From Rutidosis leptorrhynchoides (lineage: Eukaryota > Streptophyta > Magnoliopsida > Asterales > Asteraceae), in NCBI RefSeq assembly GCF_046630445.1, contig NC_092337.1, positions 365,000,001 to 365,064,000 on the forward strand: DNA of 64,000 bases, read 5' to 3'. The notes under the pieces are model-generated. The model was given only the letters and a program-made list of their open reading frames with translations, was not told where the DNA came from and made no database searches. The position numbers were made by a program, and so were the translations under genes. Shown here piece after piece: positions 46,470 through 58,400 of this stretch. Every line of letters starts with the position of its first letter. Within the stretch, counting starts at the first letter, position 1.

Positions 46470-47582
46470 TTGGTTGTAGGGAACTAGGATGTCCATTAGT
46501 GTGTCTGACGGAGTCGTTAGGACGCATTAGTGAATCTAGACTACAACCGGATAGTTAATCATTGCATCCTGACTTGCATTTGCTATAGATAGCACTTACT
46601 TGACTACTTGTGCATATATACTTGAATCTTTCTTAGGTGAACTCCATAATGGTACCAAAATTTCGTCATACGAATCCGTATTCTGCCACTTCCTGGTAAC
46701 ACACGTAAATTCAAGATTCATGCGCGTAAGGATGACAACGACTTCATTGGTCACACTTGTCCGGGAACCCTGTCTCCCAGATTATGATTCGCCACCATTT
46801 CAACTTACTATCGGTGTCACACCGGTGTTCCTTACTATCTACCACTTCTTGTTACTACCATCACTACTCTAGGAGAGTATCGTCATCGCTAATTATCACT
46901 ACGGTTGCGTACTTTTTGTTATCATGATTCGTTACTCTTTTCGTGCCTAAGGGCATTATCGCTTGACTTGAACCGCAATGACGTGAACAATAATTTATAC
47001 ACTTCCCTCGGAGAACGCTTCTTTAGAGTTGCACTAATTCTTGCGATTAAATACGAGTCACGTTGGTGATGTCGCTATGCTTTGTTCATTTTAAAACTTC
47101 ACGATTACACGAACCTGAACCTATGGAGTAATGTGGGGATGGAGGTATGAGTTAGCGTAATATAACGACACTCGATCAACGTGGTTATATATGATAAGTC
47201 ATACCAAAGTTCTAATGACTCGTGATGGTGATTGGACTCGATCAACCTAATCACCACCATGTGCCATGTACATGACTTCATTTTTCTTGTTTGAATATCC
47301 GAAAACTCCGAGAATGTTGATAACAACCATACCAGGGACACATCTTCGATTATTGTCGAACTATACCCATGCTTCCGAAGGAATGACAAATTCTTTCAAC
47401 TTCAAACATATGTTACACGTGTATACTATCTCGTTTTCGAACAGTTTTATCGACGAACTACAATATGCTTATTATGCTCACATCGAGACGGAAGCTTCTC
47501 TCGCCTTATACTCGTACTCCCATTTAAGGAAACCTTCTACCTAAATTCTCAATGGAGAGAGAGACTCTTCACACTATACAAG
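46470..47582 (+). other. Leader of element F, cut by E2
   Basis: No clear gag is reached. Short frames (46600-46872 and 47266-47544) have no recognisable domain. It ends at 47582; ACAAG (47578-47582) is the presumed target copy of E2. Confidence 0.5.
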
Positions 47583-49564
47583 TGATGTCAAAGCAGAGGG
47601 GTATAAAATACTATTAATTTTTACAAGGAAAAAAACTATTAAATACGATACAATTTTACACAAGATATTTATTTATTTATAGAATGGATATACTTAAACC
47701 TTGCTACAACACTTATAGGCAGTGTACCTAATCGTACAGTAGTGTAGTTTTTAGTAAGTCCGGTTCGTTCCACAGGGAAATCTTTAAACAAAGCTCAACG
47801 CTATATTAGTTTACTTTTATAAAAATACAAACATATATATAAGTAATATTATTATTATAAAGGGGGGTTTTTACCGTTTAATGACCGGTTTGTCGATTTT
47901 AAGACTTTAGTCGCAGTTAAAACCTAATGTAAAATATAAAATAAATACAAGACTTAAATTAAAGCGTAAAGTAAATGACGATAATGAAATTGCGAATTAA
48001 TAAAAGTGCGATAAAATAAACTTGCGATAATTAAAGAGTACGATAATTAAAAGTGCAATTAAATAAAATAACAATAAAAAATGCGATAATTAGAAGTGCA
48101 ATTAAATATAAAATAAAGGAAATTAAATATGAAATAAAAGAATTATGCTTATTTAAACTTCCGTAATCATGATGTTTGACGTGTTGATTTTAGTTTTATG
48201 CCCATGGGTTAATTGTCCTTTGTCCTGGATTATTTAATATGTCCGTCTAGTTTTTGACCATAACAGTCCATCAGTCATAAATATAAAGTGCGAGTGTCCT
48301 CATCAAATTATTCTTATACCCGAAGTTAAATATTCCAACTAATTGGGGATTCGAATTGTAACAAGGCTTTAATACTTTGTTTAATGAATACACCAGGTTA
48401 TCGACTGCGTGTAAACCAAGGTTTTACTACTTTGTTAACAATTACACCAATTACCCTTGAATGTAATTTCACCCTTATTTTAATTATTCTAGTGGCTATT
48501 AATCCATTCCCGTGTCCGGTTAAATGAACGATTATTCGTACATATAAATACCCCGCCCATCGTGTCCGATCGAGTGTATATGGTAATTTATAGGGACGCC
48601 CAATTATAAATCTTTATATTAACATTAACAAACTTTCATTTAGTTAAACAAATATAAAGCCCATTAATAGCCCATAGTCTAATTTCCACAAGTGTCGTTC
48701 TTTTGTCCAAACCCCAATTATGGTACAAAGCCCAATTACCCAATTTTAGTAATTAGCCCAACATCATGATTACTTCGTTTTAAATAAGCATAATAATAAC
48801 TTAGCTACGAGACATTAATATAAAAAGGTTGAACATAACTTACAATGATTAAAAATAGCGTAGCGTTACACGGACAGAATTTCGACTTACACCCTTACAA
48901 CATTCGCTATCATACCCTTATTATTAGAATTATAATTAAAATTAAAATATAAATTATAAATATATATATATGTTTTTCGTATGATAAGAAGAAGAAAAAG
49001 ATTGATTTTTTGCGTTCAGAATTCGGTTGGCTTTATAGGCATTTTTTCATTTTGGGGCTCCGCGACTCGCGGCCATTTTGGCCTTCAAACTCCGCGAGTC
49101 GCGGAGTTTGAAATTCCAGCTCACATCTTGGAGTCTTTCTCTGCCGACGGTTTTTATTTATAAATATAATATTAATATAATTAATTATATATTATATTAT
49201 ATTTATATGCATAGTTAACTTGTAATTTTTAGTCCGTTGCGTCGAGCGTTAAAAGTTGACTCTGGTCCCGGTTCCGGATTTTCGAACGTCCTTGCGTACA
49301 ATTTTATATTTTGTACTTTGCGTTTTGAATCTTGTACTCTTGTAATTTCGAGACGTTTCTTATCAATAATTGGAACCTTTTTGATTGTCTTTTGTACTTT
49401 TGAGCTTTTTGGTCGTTTGCGTCTTCAATTCGTCGAATCTGTCTTTTGTCTTCACCTTTTATTATTTAAACGAATATCACTTGTAAATAGAACAATTGCA
49501 ACTAAAAGCTTGTCTTTCTTGAGGAATAATGTTATGAAATATATGTTCGTTTTTAGCATTATCA
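47583..49564 (-). repeat. 3' LTR of E2
   Basis: 1982 bp; on the - strand TGATAATGC (49564) to TTTGACATCA (47583). It contains the palindromes CTCCGCGACTCGCGG (49058-49072) and CTCCGCGAGTCGCGGAG (49090-49106) upstream of a TATA word (about 49032-49037 on the + strand). Confidence 0.95.
49058..49106. repeat. GC-rich palindrome pair in E2 3' LTR
   Basis: The E2 counterpart of the E1 LTR pair, with the same spacing and the same relation to the TATA box. The second copy in the 5' LTR starts at 63953 and is cut by the window end. Confidence 0.9.
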
Positions 49565-51652
49565 AATATTCCCACACTTGAGCGTTGCTTGTCCTCAAGC
49601 AATATCGTCTTGAAATACTAGAATCACTTCTTTATTCTTCACACTTTGTACATCAGTGATTTCTATACGGCGGTATAAACAATGGTAGTAACGATATGGT
49701 TTACAGTCCCACATGACTATAAAAATTTAGATCCATTAAGGAAATTGGATCTTTATGAAAACATTTGATCTTTTGAAAATTAAATCTAGTCTTTACCCTA
49801 GATAAGTTTTCCGGAATAACCCTTTACCGGTATTTGCAAAATATTTTTGTGGGTTTGGTGGGTTTCAGATTTGAAAATTTTAGCTCAAAACTTGCGGTTT
49901 TGTGTCACCCACTTGCTAACCTTGTATTTGGAAAGCAACACGCCCAGTTTACTTGTCCCGTATATTATCTTTCGGTAAACTACCGTCCGGTTGAAAGGAA
50001 AGCGTTGAACAAGCAACTGTTAAGGCAATATCCCGTGACATGCTTTTGATTATGGTCTATAACGTGTCGGACGCAATTACTATCCTTGGTAGGAGCAATA
50101 GTAAAGCTCACCCTTATAATTTTTTCGGTCTGGCACAAGGTCCTGTCTTTGACCATGCTATGCAACCACCGTTCTTACGGTTGACACCCGATTTAGTTCA
50201 GGTGACCTAATGAATTCCAGGTGAATTCCTAGGATTTTACGTTCAATGGTAATGAACGCATTGAAAATAGGGTTTTCAGAAAACAAATCGATTTGTAATT
50301 TTGATCAAAATATTTTCTCGTTCAAGCTCGAGTTTAGATATCATTGAATTCCATGAGTTTGAATTCTCAATCTTTAAGGTCAATCTCTAGGATTGAGTAA
50401 TATTAGTCTTAAAAGCTGATTTTTAATCTTTAAGGAGATTATCCTTTCTGGGGATCTGATTCATTAGTCTTATCCAGCTAATTTGCATGGTGCCCCCCCA
50501 TTGTACGAGATAAATCCTTCTCATGGTTGGGATAAATCTGACCACTTGGCGACCCTGTTTAATGCTGAGGTCCGTGGATTTCCTGCTGATTTTAGTGATG
50601 ACTTTTCTAGATTTTTTGTCAACCTACAGCTGGTCTGGACGACAACTTCATGACCTAAATCAAGAAGCGCGTGTCTTTTTCGGAAGACTTTACTTCCTTT
50701 TAATGATGGAATTGATTCATCGTGTAGATCCATCTCTTCTTTTCTTTCATCGGGTAAAACAGTTTAGTTTAGTCCAAAGCAAAAGTATTTTCAGTTATTT
50801 GTTACAGATATATGTGACATATGTTTAAGATAACTTGGTAAATTTTCCCACACTTGCCTTTTATTTTCCTTTTTATCGTCCTCTATTCCATTTTAAATGA
50901 ATTTTAACATTTTAGTTTGTTTCTCAATTTATGTCCTTTCCGAGGTAACAATAATTTCGGTGTTAAAACCTAGTTTTATCGTTCATAAATATGTATAAAC
51001 ATGATTTTGAATTCATTTAATTGAAAATTTTGAAAAATTTTACTAGAATTGGGTAGTCAGTATATAAGACCAGGGCTGTTCTTTATTATCAGAGAGCACT
51101 AGATTCTAATACAACTACTGCTTTACTAGTATTTTTAATGGTAACCAAGTGTATAAGATAAAAATTTTAAAATCCGAAAGAATTTAACCCCTTCCCACAC
51201 TTAAGATCTTGCAATGCCCTCATTTGCAAGAAATCAGTAACAATTTAAATTATTGAGGGTGATTTGTGTGAAAATGATTAAATTTTACCAAAGTTTCCAA
51301 ATATATTGGCGTTTGTTTGCTTAATGATAAATGGTGCACATCATTTGTTCATTCCGTCTTGTTGTTATTTCACATATATTTTGCATCTTGTCGTCAAAAT
51401 TAGTTGCTTTTGCTGAACTTAATGCCAGTCTTTGAAAATGCGTTGTTTTACCCTGTTGTGTACATAAGATAAACTGCAAACATATATACATATTTTTGAA
51501 GTTTGGTATATTACCCCACATTCAAAAATTATTAAAATCTAAGAATAAAAATTAAATAATTATAAAAATGATTACAATATTAACAAAAGTATTAAACGTA
51601 TCAATAATTACAAATTACAAAATTAAAAAAAATAATAATAATAATAAGTAAA
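49565..51652 (-). other. E2 3' untranslated region
   Basis: Inverted equivalent of 39373-41451 in E1. It starts with the polypurine-like AAGTGTGGGAATATT next to the LTR and contains the same small open frames (50521-50733 sense; 49834-50049 antisense to the element). The 51321-51521 frame ends earlier than its E1 counterpart because of a nonsense change. Confidence 0.6.
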
Positions 51653-52999
51653 CTAAGGATGATATTGGTACCAATAGGGGTTCCAGGCATAACCATAAGT
51701 GCTATAGAATGCTTCGGCAGGGTCATACGTAGGATATGGTGGCTGCATCTCTATAGACCAAGGAGGGAAGATGGGTTTCGGTGTAGGAATATAGTTTCTA
51801 CCTATATGTTGGCAATGAGCTATGATTTGGTTCTGATGAACTTGCCAATCTTCAAATGCTCTCTGTCTAGCATTTTCGTATTCCTGAGAAGCTATAAACC
51901 TATGCATTTCTTGCATCTCATTCCCCCCTCCTACATTACCTTGTTGCTGGTTTCTCTCCACCTGTGGATGTCTACCATGGTATCGTACTGCGGCGTTATT
52001 TCGCCTCTTCAAAACTTTCGCACCATGGTATACATTTAAACCTATAGTATCGCGGGGTTCCGGCTCTTCTAGTAATAATCCCCCCCGACTTATATCCACA
52101 CCGAGATATTCACCAATCAAAGTAATAAAAATACCACCTCCTATTATGCTATGTGGTCGCATCCCCCGAACCATAGCTGATAAATAATAACCCACACAAT
52201 ATGGTATACTTACAGCGCTTTGTGGGTCTCGAATACACATATGGTAAAACAAATCTTGTTCATTTACCTTTTCTTTGTTTTTACCCCTTTGTGTAATCGA
52301 ATTAGCTAAAAACCTATGTATCACTCTTAATTCGGCTCTATCTATATCCAAATAAGAGTAATTTCCCCCTTTGAAACGGTGATGGCTTGTCATTTGACTT
52401 CACACACCGTGTGTATCAAAATTTTCATCTATCTTTCTACCGTTTAGTATTAATCCTCTACAATCGGCAGACGCTAACTCCTCAGGCGTATATATACGTA
52501 AAGCCTGAGCCATGTACAGTAAAGACATGTGGCGCATCGAACCGCCTAACAAAAATCTAATAAAAGAACGATCGGTTAAACTAGCTACCCGATCATTCAA
52601 TTCTATACTACATAACAATTCTTCACACCATACTTTATATACAGGTCTACGTATGGTGAATAAATGTACCCAGTCATTAAAAGAAGAATTACCATACCTC
52701 TGTACAAGTAATTCCCTAATTGGCCCGGCCAATTCTACAACTTCTAAGGGTCCCTATTCTATGACCCTCGGTACCTCAACAACCTTAGAATGAAGAGTAT
52801 GCAAACCCCGTTGATATTTTGGATAATCTATCCAAAGTCTGTCAAATCTCAGGTTCGGGTGCAACTCTTCCAAGTGCATATCGAAAAAGGTCATGACTGG
52901 ATGAGGTACATCCTGCTTGTAGTAGTTATCCACCTCCTGTTGTTCCAAATTCTCAGCAGGAGCATTGCGGGCTTGGGATGAAGATTCACCCCTTTCATT
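51653..52999 (-). pseudogene. E2 ATHILA ORF1-like protein, exon 2
   Basis: Exon 2 begins at 52999 after the acceptor TTTTGCAG (NERGESSSQARNAPAEN...) and ends at 51653 with YWYQYHP. It carries the same blocks as E1 (FDRLWIDYPKYQRGLHTLHS, MTSHHRFKGGNYSYLDIDRA, PYCVGYYLSAMVRGMRPHSI). Two Trp codons of E1 are stops here: TAG at 52754-52756 and TGA at 52400-52402, both G-to-A on the coding strand. The Gln codon that is a stop in E1 (39112) is intact. Confidence 0.8.
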
Positions 53000-53635
53000 C
53001 TGCAAAACACATCAAACACAATTTTTGTGCATCCAAATATGCATTAGTGTCAGCAAAATCATCAATCAAAATAATTACAATGACATTATCAATTTATATC
53101 AAACTTAAGCTCATTTTCACATTTTTATCAAATCTACACTTTTTCAAATAAGCATATACGAAAATGTTCGCCAAGTTCATAAGCATTCAACTCAAATAAC
53201 ATTTCAAAATAATCATTACTAGCAATTAAACAAGTCTCAAATGGCATTATCTTTCAAAAATCAAGTTCATGAATTTTAGACTTGAAAAAGTCCACTTTAA
53301 TTCTCAAAATCATGTTTAGGCTCAAAGTTTGGATCATTCAACTACCTAGACATGTTACACTACTTATTTTAGTAACAATTCATGACAAAAATCGGCCATA
53401 ACCTGTTTATATCAAAAAGCCCCAAATTTGCTCAAGAACACAAACCCTAGATTATTCAAAATTTGAAGTTTAAGGCTTTTAATCATGTTAAACAGCATCA
53501 ATCTAGGTTATACAAGCATAATACATAAACAATTTAAGCCTAATTACACTAAAAAGCATCAAAATCAAATTGGGAAAAAAATAGCTCAAGAACACCAAAT
53601 TTCGGATTAAATGGTGTTTAGGTGTAGAAATTTAC
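53000..53635 (-). other. Probable intron of E2 ORF1
   Basis: 636 nt, GTAAATTTCT to TGTTTTGCAG on the - strand, equal in length and ends to the E1 intron. Confidence 0.6.
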
Positions 53636-53677
53636 CGTTTTTCTTGAGTAATTCTTAGATAGCATCCTTCTCAACAT
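53636..53677 (-). CDS. E2 ORF1, exon 1
   Basis: A 14-codon exon, MLRRMLSKNYSRKT, with one Arg-to-Lys difference from E1. Start at 53677, donor at 53635. The conserved frame, length and splice ends in two diverged copies support a real exon. Confidence 0.6.
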
Positions 53678-53833
53678 GATTTTAGCAAAAAATTTGGTGA
53701 TTAACGGTTAAAAATTGGGATTTTTTTGGGTGTTTTTGGGTGTATTTTCGGAGTGTTTTTCGCAGTTTGTTTGGGTGGGGGAGTGAAACTGATCAGTTTG
53801 CAGCTCTTTATTTTTTTTCTGTAATCCGGTCTT

Positions 53834-53880
53834 CCCGCGAGTCGCAGGGATTTACCCTCCAAACTCCGCGAGTCGCGGAG
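53834..53880. repeat. GC-rich palindrome pair upstream of E2 ORF1
   Basis: CTCCGCGAGTCGCGGAG (53864-53880) and the worn CCCGCGAGTCGCAGGG (53834-53849), at the same place relative to ORF1 as the pair in E1. Confidence 0.85.
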
Positions 53881-54864
53881 CTTTTTTTTTTTTTTTTTAT
53901 ATATATAATCATTAACTTTTGAAACAATTAAGTACTTAATTTTAAAATTTTGTTTCCCTTGTTATTTAGAACGAGGTCGTTTCGGATCGATGTCCTAGTC
54001 CGTCCCTCGACAAAATTTTAAAATTTGTCTTTTTGTAGCGATTGTTTTAAAAGCTAAGATTTTTGGGTTTTTTCAATGTTTTTGGCATACTTTAATTCAA
54101 TAAGATTAAAAATAATGATAATAAAAGTTCTCGTCCCTTCCTCGGGTAAAGCAATTTCGGTTCAAAGACCTAGTCTTCAACTTACGACGAATTTTAAAAA
54201 TCATATTTTTAACTTAATGAGATAAAGTAAATTTTTGTTTTTAAATTCACACAACATAAATATAAAATTCAAAATTAATATTAAAAATTCACACCAAACT
54301 TAAAATTTGAAATGCATAAAATTAAAAATTCATATTTTTTTAAAAAAAAATTAAAAATTCACACCAAATTTAATTTAAAAATTTACAAATTCATACCAAA
54401 CTTATATTAATTTTTCAAATATTTACAATTTTAAATATATTGTTTTTACAAAGTTTACAATATTAATTTAAGATTTAAATATTAATTTTAAAAACATGGT
54501 AAAAATAAATTTAAAAATCTTTTTGTCTTTTTATCCCACTTTAATCAATCAAATATTATCAAAAATATGCGCCCCTCTTTTCGGTAAAGTTATTTCGGTT
54601 CCAAGACCTAATTTAACTCATGACGAATTTTTGAAATATTTTTGGTTTGATTGATTAAAGATATTTATACCTTAAGAATAAACGTTAAATTTCGCAGTGA
54701 TGTAATAAATTTTTGAATGATATCAATAATTTCGGTCGCCAAACCTAATTTTATTCAATACCAATTTAATACTTTTTAGCGAACAAATTAGCGTTTATTA
54801 TCAAAAGGTTAAAAATAAAAAATAAAAATAAAAACTGTACAGACATACCTGTGAAATAGATTTC

Positions 54865-55281
54865 TTAGTTATATGATCTATCCCATTCATAAGATAGTCG
54901 GTTTAATTGGTTTTCCATGGCTACATAGGCGTAACCTCGAGCATTCAGTGTCTTTTCTTCTAAACATATGAACGGTCCGTCTCTGCATAAAGTAACAAAT
55001 TCGGTATTTGAATAGGTTTGATTATTTGAACATTTACCTCCATGTTACCATTTTCCGCATTTGTGACATCGTTCTAGGTGTCGTGCTCTTCTTTTCGCTG
55101 CGGATTTTGATTTTCCTTTACCAAATTGTAACTTATTATCTTCGCATCTGGATTCTTTTCTAACTCCGTCCATTCTTTCTCTGATTACTGATACTATTTC
55201 ACTCGGTAGTATGTCATTATTACGTTTAGTGATCAAAGCGTGTAGCATTAGACCATGGTTTAGTTCACAGGCAGTCTTCAT
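54865..55281 (-). pseudogene. E2 post-pol zinc-knuckle ORF
   Basis: Counterpart of E1 35741-36157: starts MKTACELNHGLMLHALITKR, same basic stretch and knuckle start CHKCGKW. A TAA at 55045-55047 (a Ser codon in E1) falls inside the knuckle; the remaining frame is otherwise kept to 54865. Conserved length and few replacements suggest it was coding until recently. Confidence 0.65.
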
Positions 55282-55453
55282 TTTGTAAAAACCTAAAAAA
55301 AATAAAAATTCAGAATGGGGGGAGAAGACTAGTTCTTTAGGGTCTGCTAGGGAAAGACCATTCGGGTTCCATTTTCGAGAACTACACGAAAACAGACAAT
55401 CTAACTCTAACAGAAATACATATTATCCTTTAAAGACTTGATTCTCCCCACAC

Positions 55454-58400
55454 TTAGTTAGCTGTGGTGTCGAAATTGTGATTAACTTCGTTGTCGACTT
55501 CCATCGGACCATGTATGTAATGTTTAACTCTGTGACCATTAACTTTAAATTCAATCCCATTTGAATTTATCAATTCTATCGTTCCGTATGGGAAAACTCT
55601 TTTGACTATGAATGGTCCAGACCATCTTGATTTCAATTTTCCAGGAAATAGCTTGAATCGTGAATTGAAAAGAAGAACTCTGTCTCCTTCTTTAAATTCT
55701 TTTGAACTTCTGATTCTTTTATCATGCCATTTCTTCGTTCTTTCTTTATAGATTAACGAATTTTCGTATGCTTCATGTCTTAATTCTTCTAATTCGTTTA
55801 GTTGACTTAACCGTAGACGTCCGGCTTCATGTAAATCAAGATTACATGTTTTCAAAGCCCAAAATGCTTTGTGTTCAATTTCTACTGGAAGATGACATGC
55901 TTTTCCATAAACAAGTCTAAAAGGTGTGGTTCCAATTGGAGTTTTGTAGGCTGTTCTAAAAGCCCAGAGTGCATCCTCCAATTTAATGGACCATTCCTTC
56001 GGATTTGATCCTACGGTTTTCTCTAGAATACGTTTTAAAGCTCGGTTGGTATTTTCAACTTGTCCACTTGTTTGTGGATGATATGAGGTGGAGATTTTAT
56101 GAGTTACTCCATATCTTTTAAGAACTTTCTCAAGTTGATTATTACAGAAATGAGTACCCCGATCACTTATTAAAGCTTTCGGTGTTCCAAACCTTGCAAA
56201 AAGACGTTTTAAAAAGTTGACTACAACTCGTGCATCGTTAGTTGGGAGAGCTTGTGCTTCCGCCCATTTAGATACATAATCAATGGCTACGAGTATATAT
56301 TGATTATTATTAGATTTTGGAAATGGACCCATAAAGTTAATACCCCAAATGTCAAATACTTCACATACTTGGATGACATTTTGTGGCATTTCATCACGTT
56401 GACTTATTTTTCCGGCCCTTTGACATGCATCACAGGATTTGCAAAGAAGGTGTGCATCTTTGTAAATTGTAGGCCAATAGAATCCAGCTTCATAAACTTT
56501 TCTTGCTGTTAGTTGAGGCCCATAATGCCCTCCTGTTGGTCCTGTGTGACAATGGTTTAATATTTTACTAGCTTCATCTCCAAATACACATCGGCGTATT
56601 ATTCCATCGGGACAACTTTTAAACAAATGTGGATCTTCCCAGAAATAGTGTTTTATATCACTGAAGAATTTCTTTCGTCTTTGGTATGATAATCCTTTTT
56701 CAAGGAATCCACAAACTAAGTAGTTTGCATAGTCTGCAAACCATGGGATTTCTTTATAATCTATCTTCAATAGATATTCATCAGGAAAGTTGTCTCGTAT
56801 GGCTGATTCATTTAGAACTTCTAATTCGGGATTTTCAAGACGAGAAAGATGATCAGCGGCGAGATTTTCTGCTCCTCTTTTATCTCGGATTTCAATATCA
56901 AACTCTTGTAAGAGTAAGATCCAACGGATTAATCTTGGTTTAGCATCTTGTTTTGAAAATAGGTATCTAAGAGCAGAATGGTCGGTATAGACCACCGTTT
57001 TTGCTAGAACGAGATATGATCGAAATTTGTCAAAAGCAAAGACAATAGCAAGGAGTTCTTTTTCAGTAGTTGTATAGTTTGTTTGTGCTCCTTGTAACGT
57101 CTTACTAGCATAATATATAGGTTGAAATCGTTTTTCAATCCTTTGTCCTAAAACGGCTCCCATTGCAAAATCACTTGCATCGCACATTAGTTCAAATGGT
57201 AGATTCCAATTTGGTGTTATCATGATCGGTGCATTAGTGAGTTTCTCTTTAAGAATATTAAAAGATTTGATACACTCATCTGAAAAGATGAATGGAGCAT
57301 CCTTTTCTAGGAGTTTATTCATAGGAGTGGCAATTTTTGAAAAATCTTTTATGAAACGTCGGTAAAAACCGGCATGCCCTAGAAAACTCCTAACTCCTCT
57401 AACATTTGTGGGATGTGGAAGTTTAGCAATTACATCTACTTTAGCTCTATCCACTTCAATTCCTTCTTTTGAAATTTTATGTCCAAGAACGATGCCTTCT
57501 TTAACCATGAAATGGCATTTCTCCCAATTAAGTACTAGATTTGATTTTTCGCATCTAATTAGCATTCGTTCCAGATTAACTAGACATGATTTAAATGTAT
57601 CACCGAAGACTGAAAAGTCATCCATGAATACTTCCATGCATTCTTCTATCATGTCGTGAAAAATCGCCATCATGCACCTTTGAAAGGTTGCAAGGGCGTT
57701 ACAAAGTCCAAATGGCATGCGTTTGTAAGCAAAAGTACCATAAGGGCACGTGAATGTGGTTTTCTCTTGATCCTCGGGTGCTATTGGAATTTGAAAATAT
57801 CCGGAAAATCCATCTAGAAAACAATAGTAGCTATTTCCGGCTAATCTTTCCAACATTTGATCTATGAAAGGCAAGGGAAAGTGATCCTTTCTGGTGGCGT
57901 CATTTAATTTTCTATAATCAATACATACACGCCATCCTGTTACAGTTCTAGTAGGAATAAGCTCATTTTTCTCATTTGTAATGACAGTCATGCCACCCTT
58001 CTTAGGCACGCATTGAACTGGGCTTACCCATGGACTATCAGAGATTGGATAAATTAAACCTGCATCTAGCAGTTTAATAATCTCTTTCTTAACTACATCT
58101 TTCATATTTGGATTTAGTCTTCGTTGGCGTTGCACATACGTTTTATGACCTTCTTCCATAAGGATTTTATGTGTGCAATACGAAGGACTTATTCCTTTAA
58201 TATCATGAATCTTCCATGCAATGGCTGGTTTATGAGCTTTCAACACAGAAATGAGTTTTGATTTCTCATTTTCAGTAAGAGAAGACGATATTATTACCGG
58301 TAATTCAGATTCACCATGTAAATAAGCGTATTCCAAATGGTTTGGAAGTGGCTTTAACTCTAATTTCGGAGGTTCTTCTATCGATGATTTATATCGATAT

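Noticed and set aside
46600..47544. Frames of about 90 codons in the leader of element F
   Set aside because: No gag or other domain recognised, and the composition is not distinct from leader DNA.
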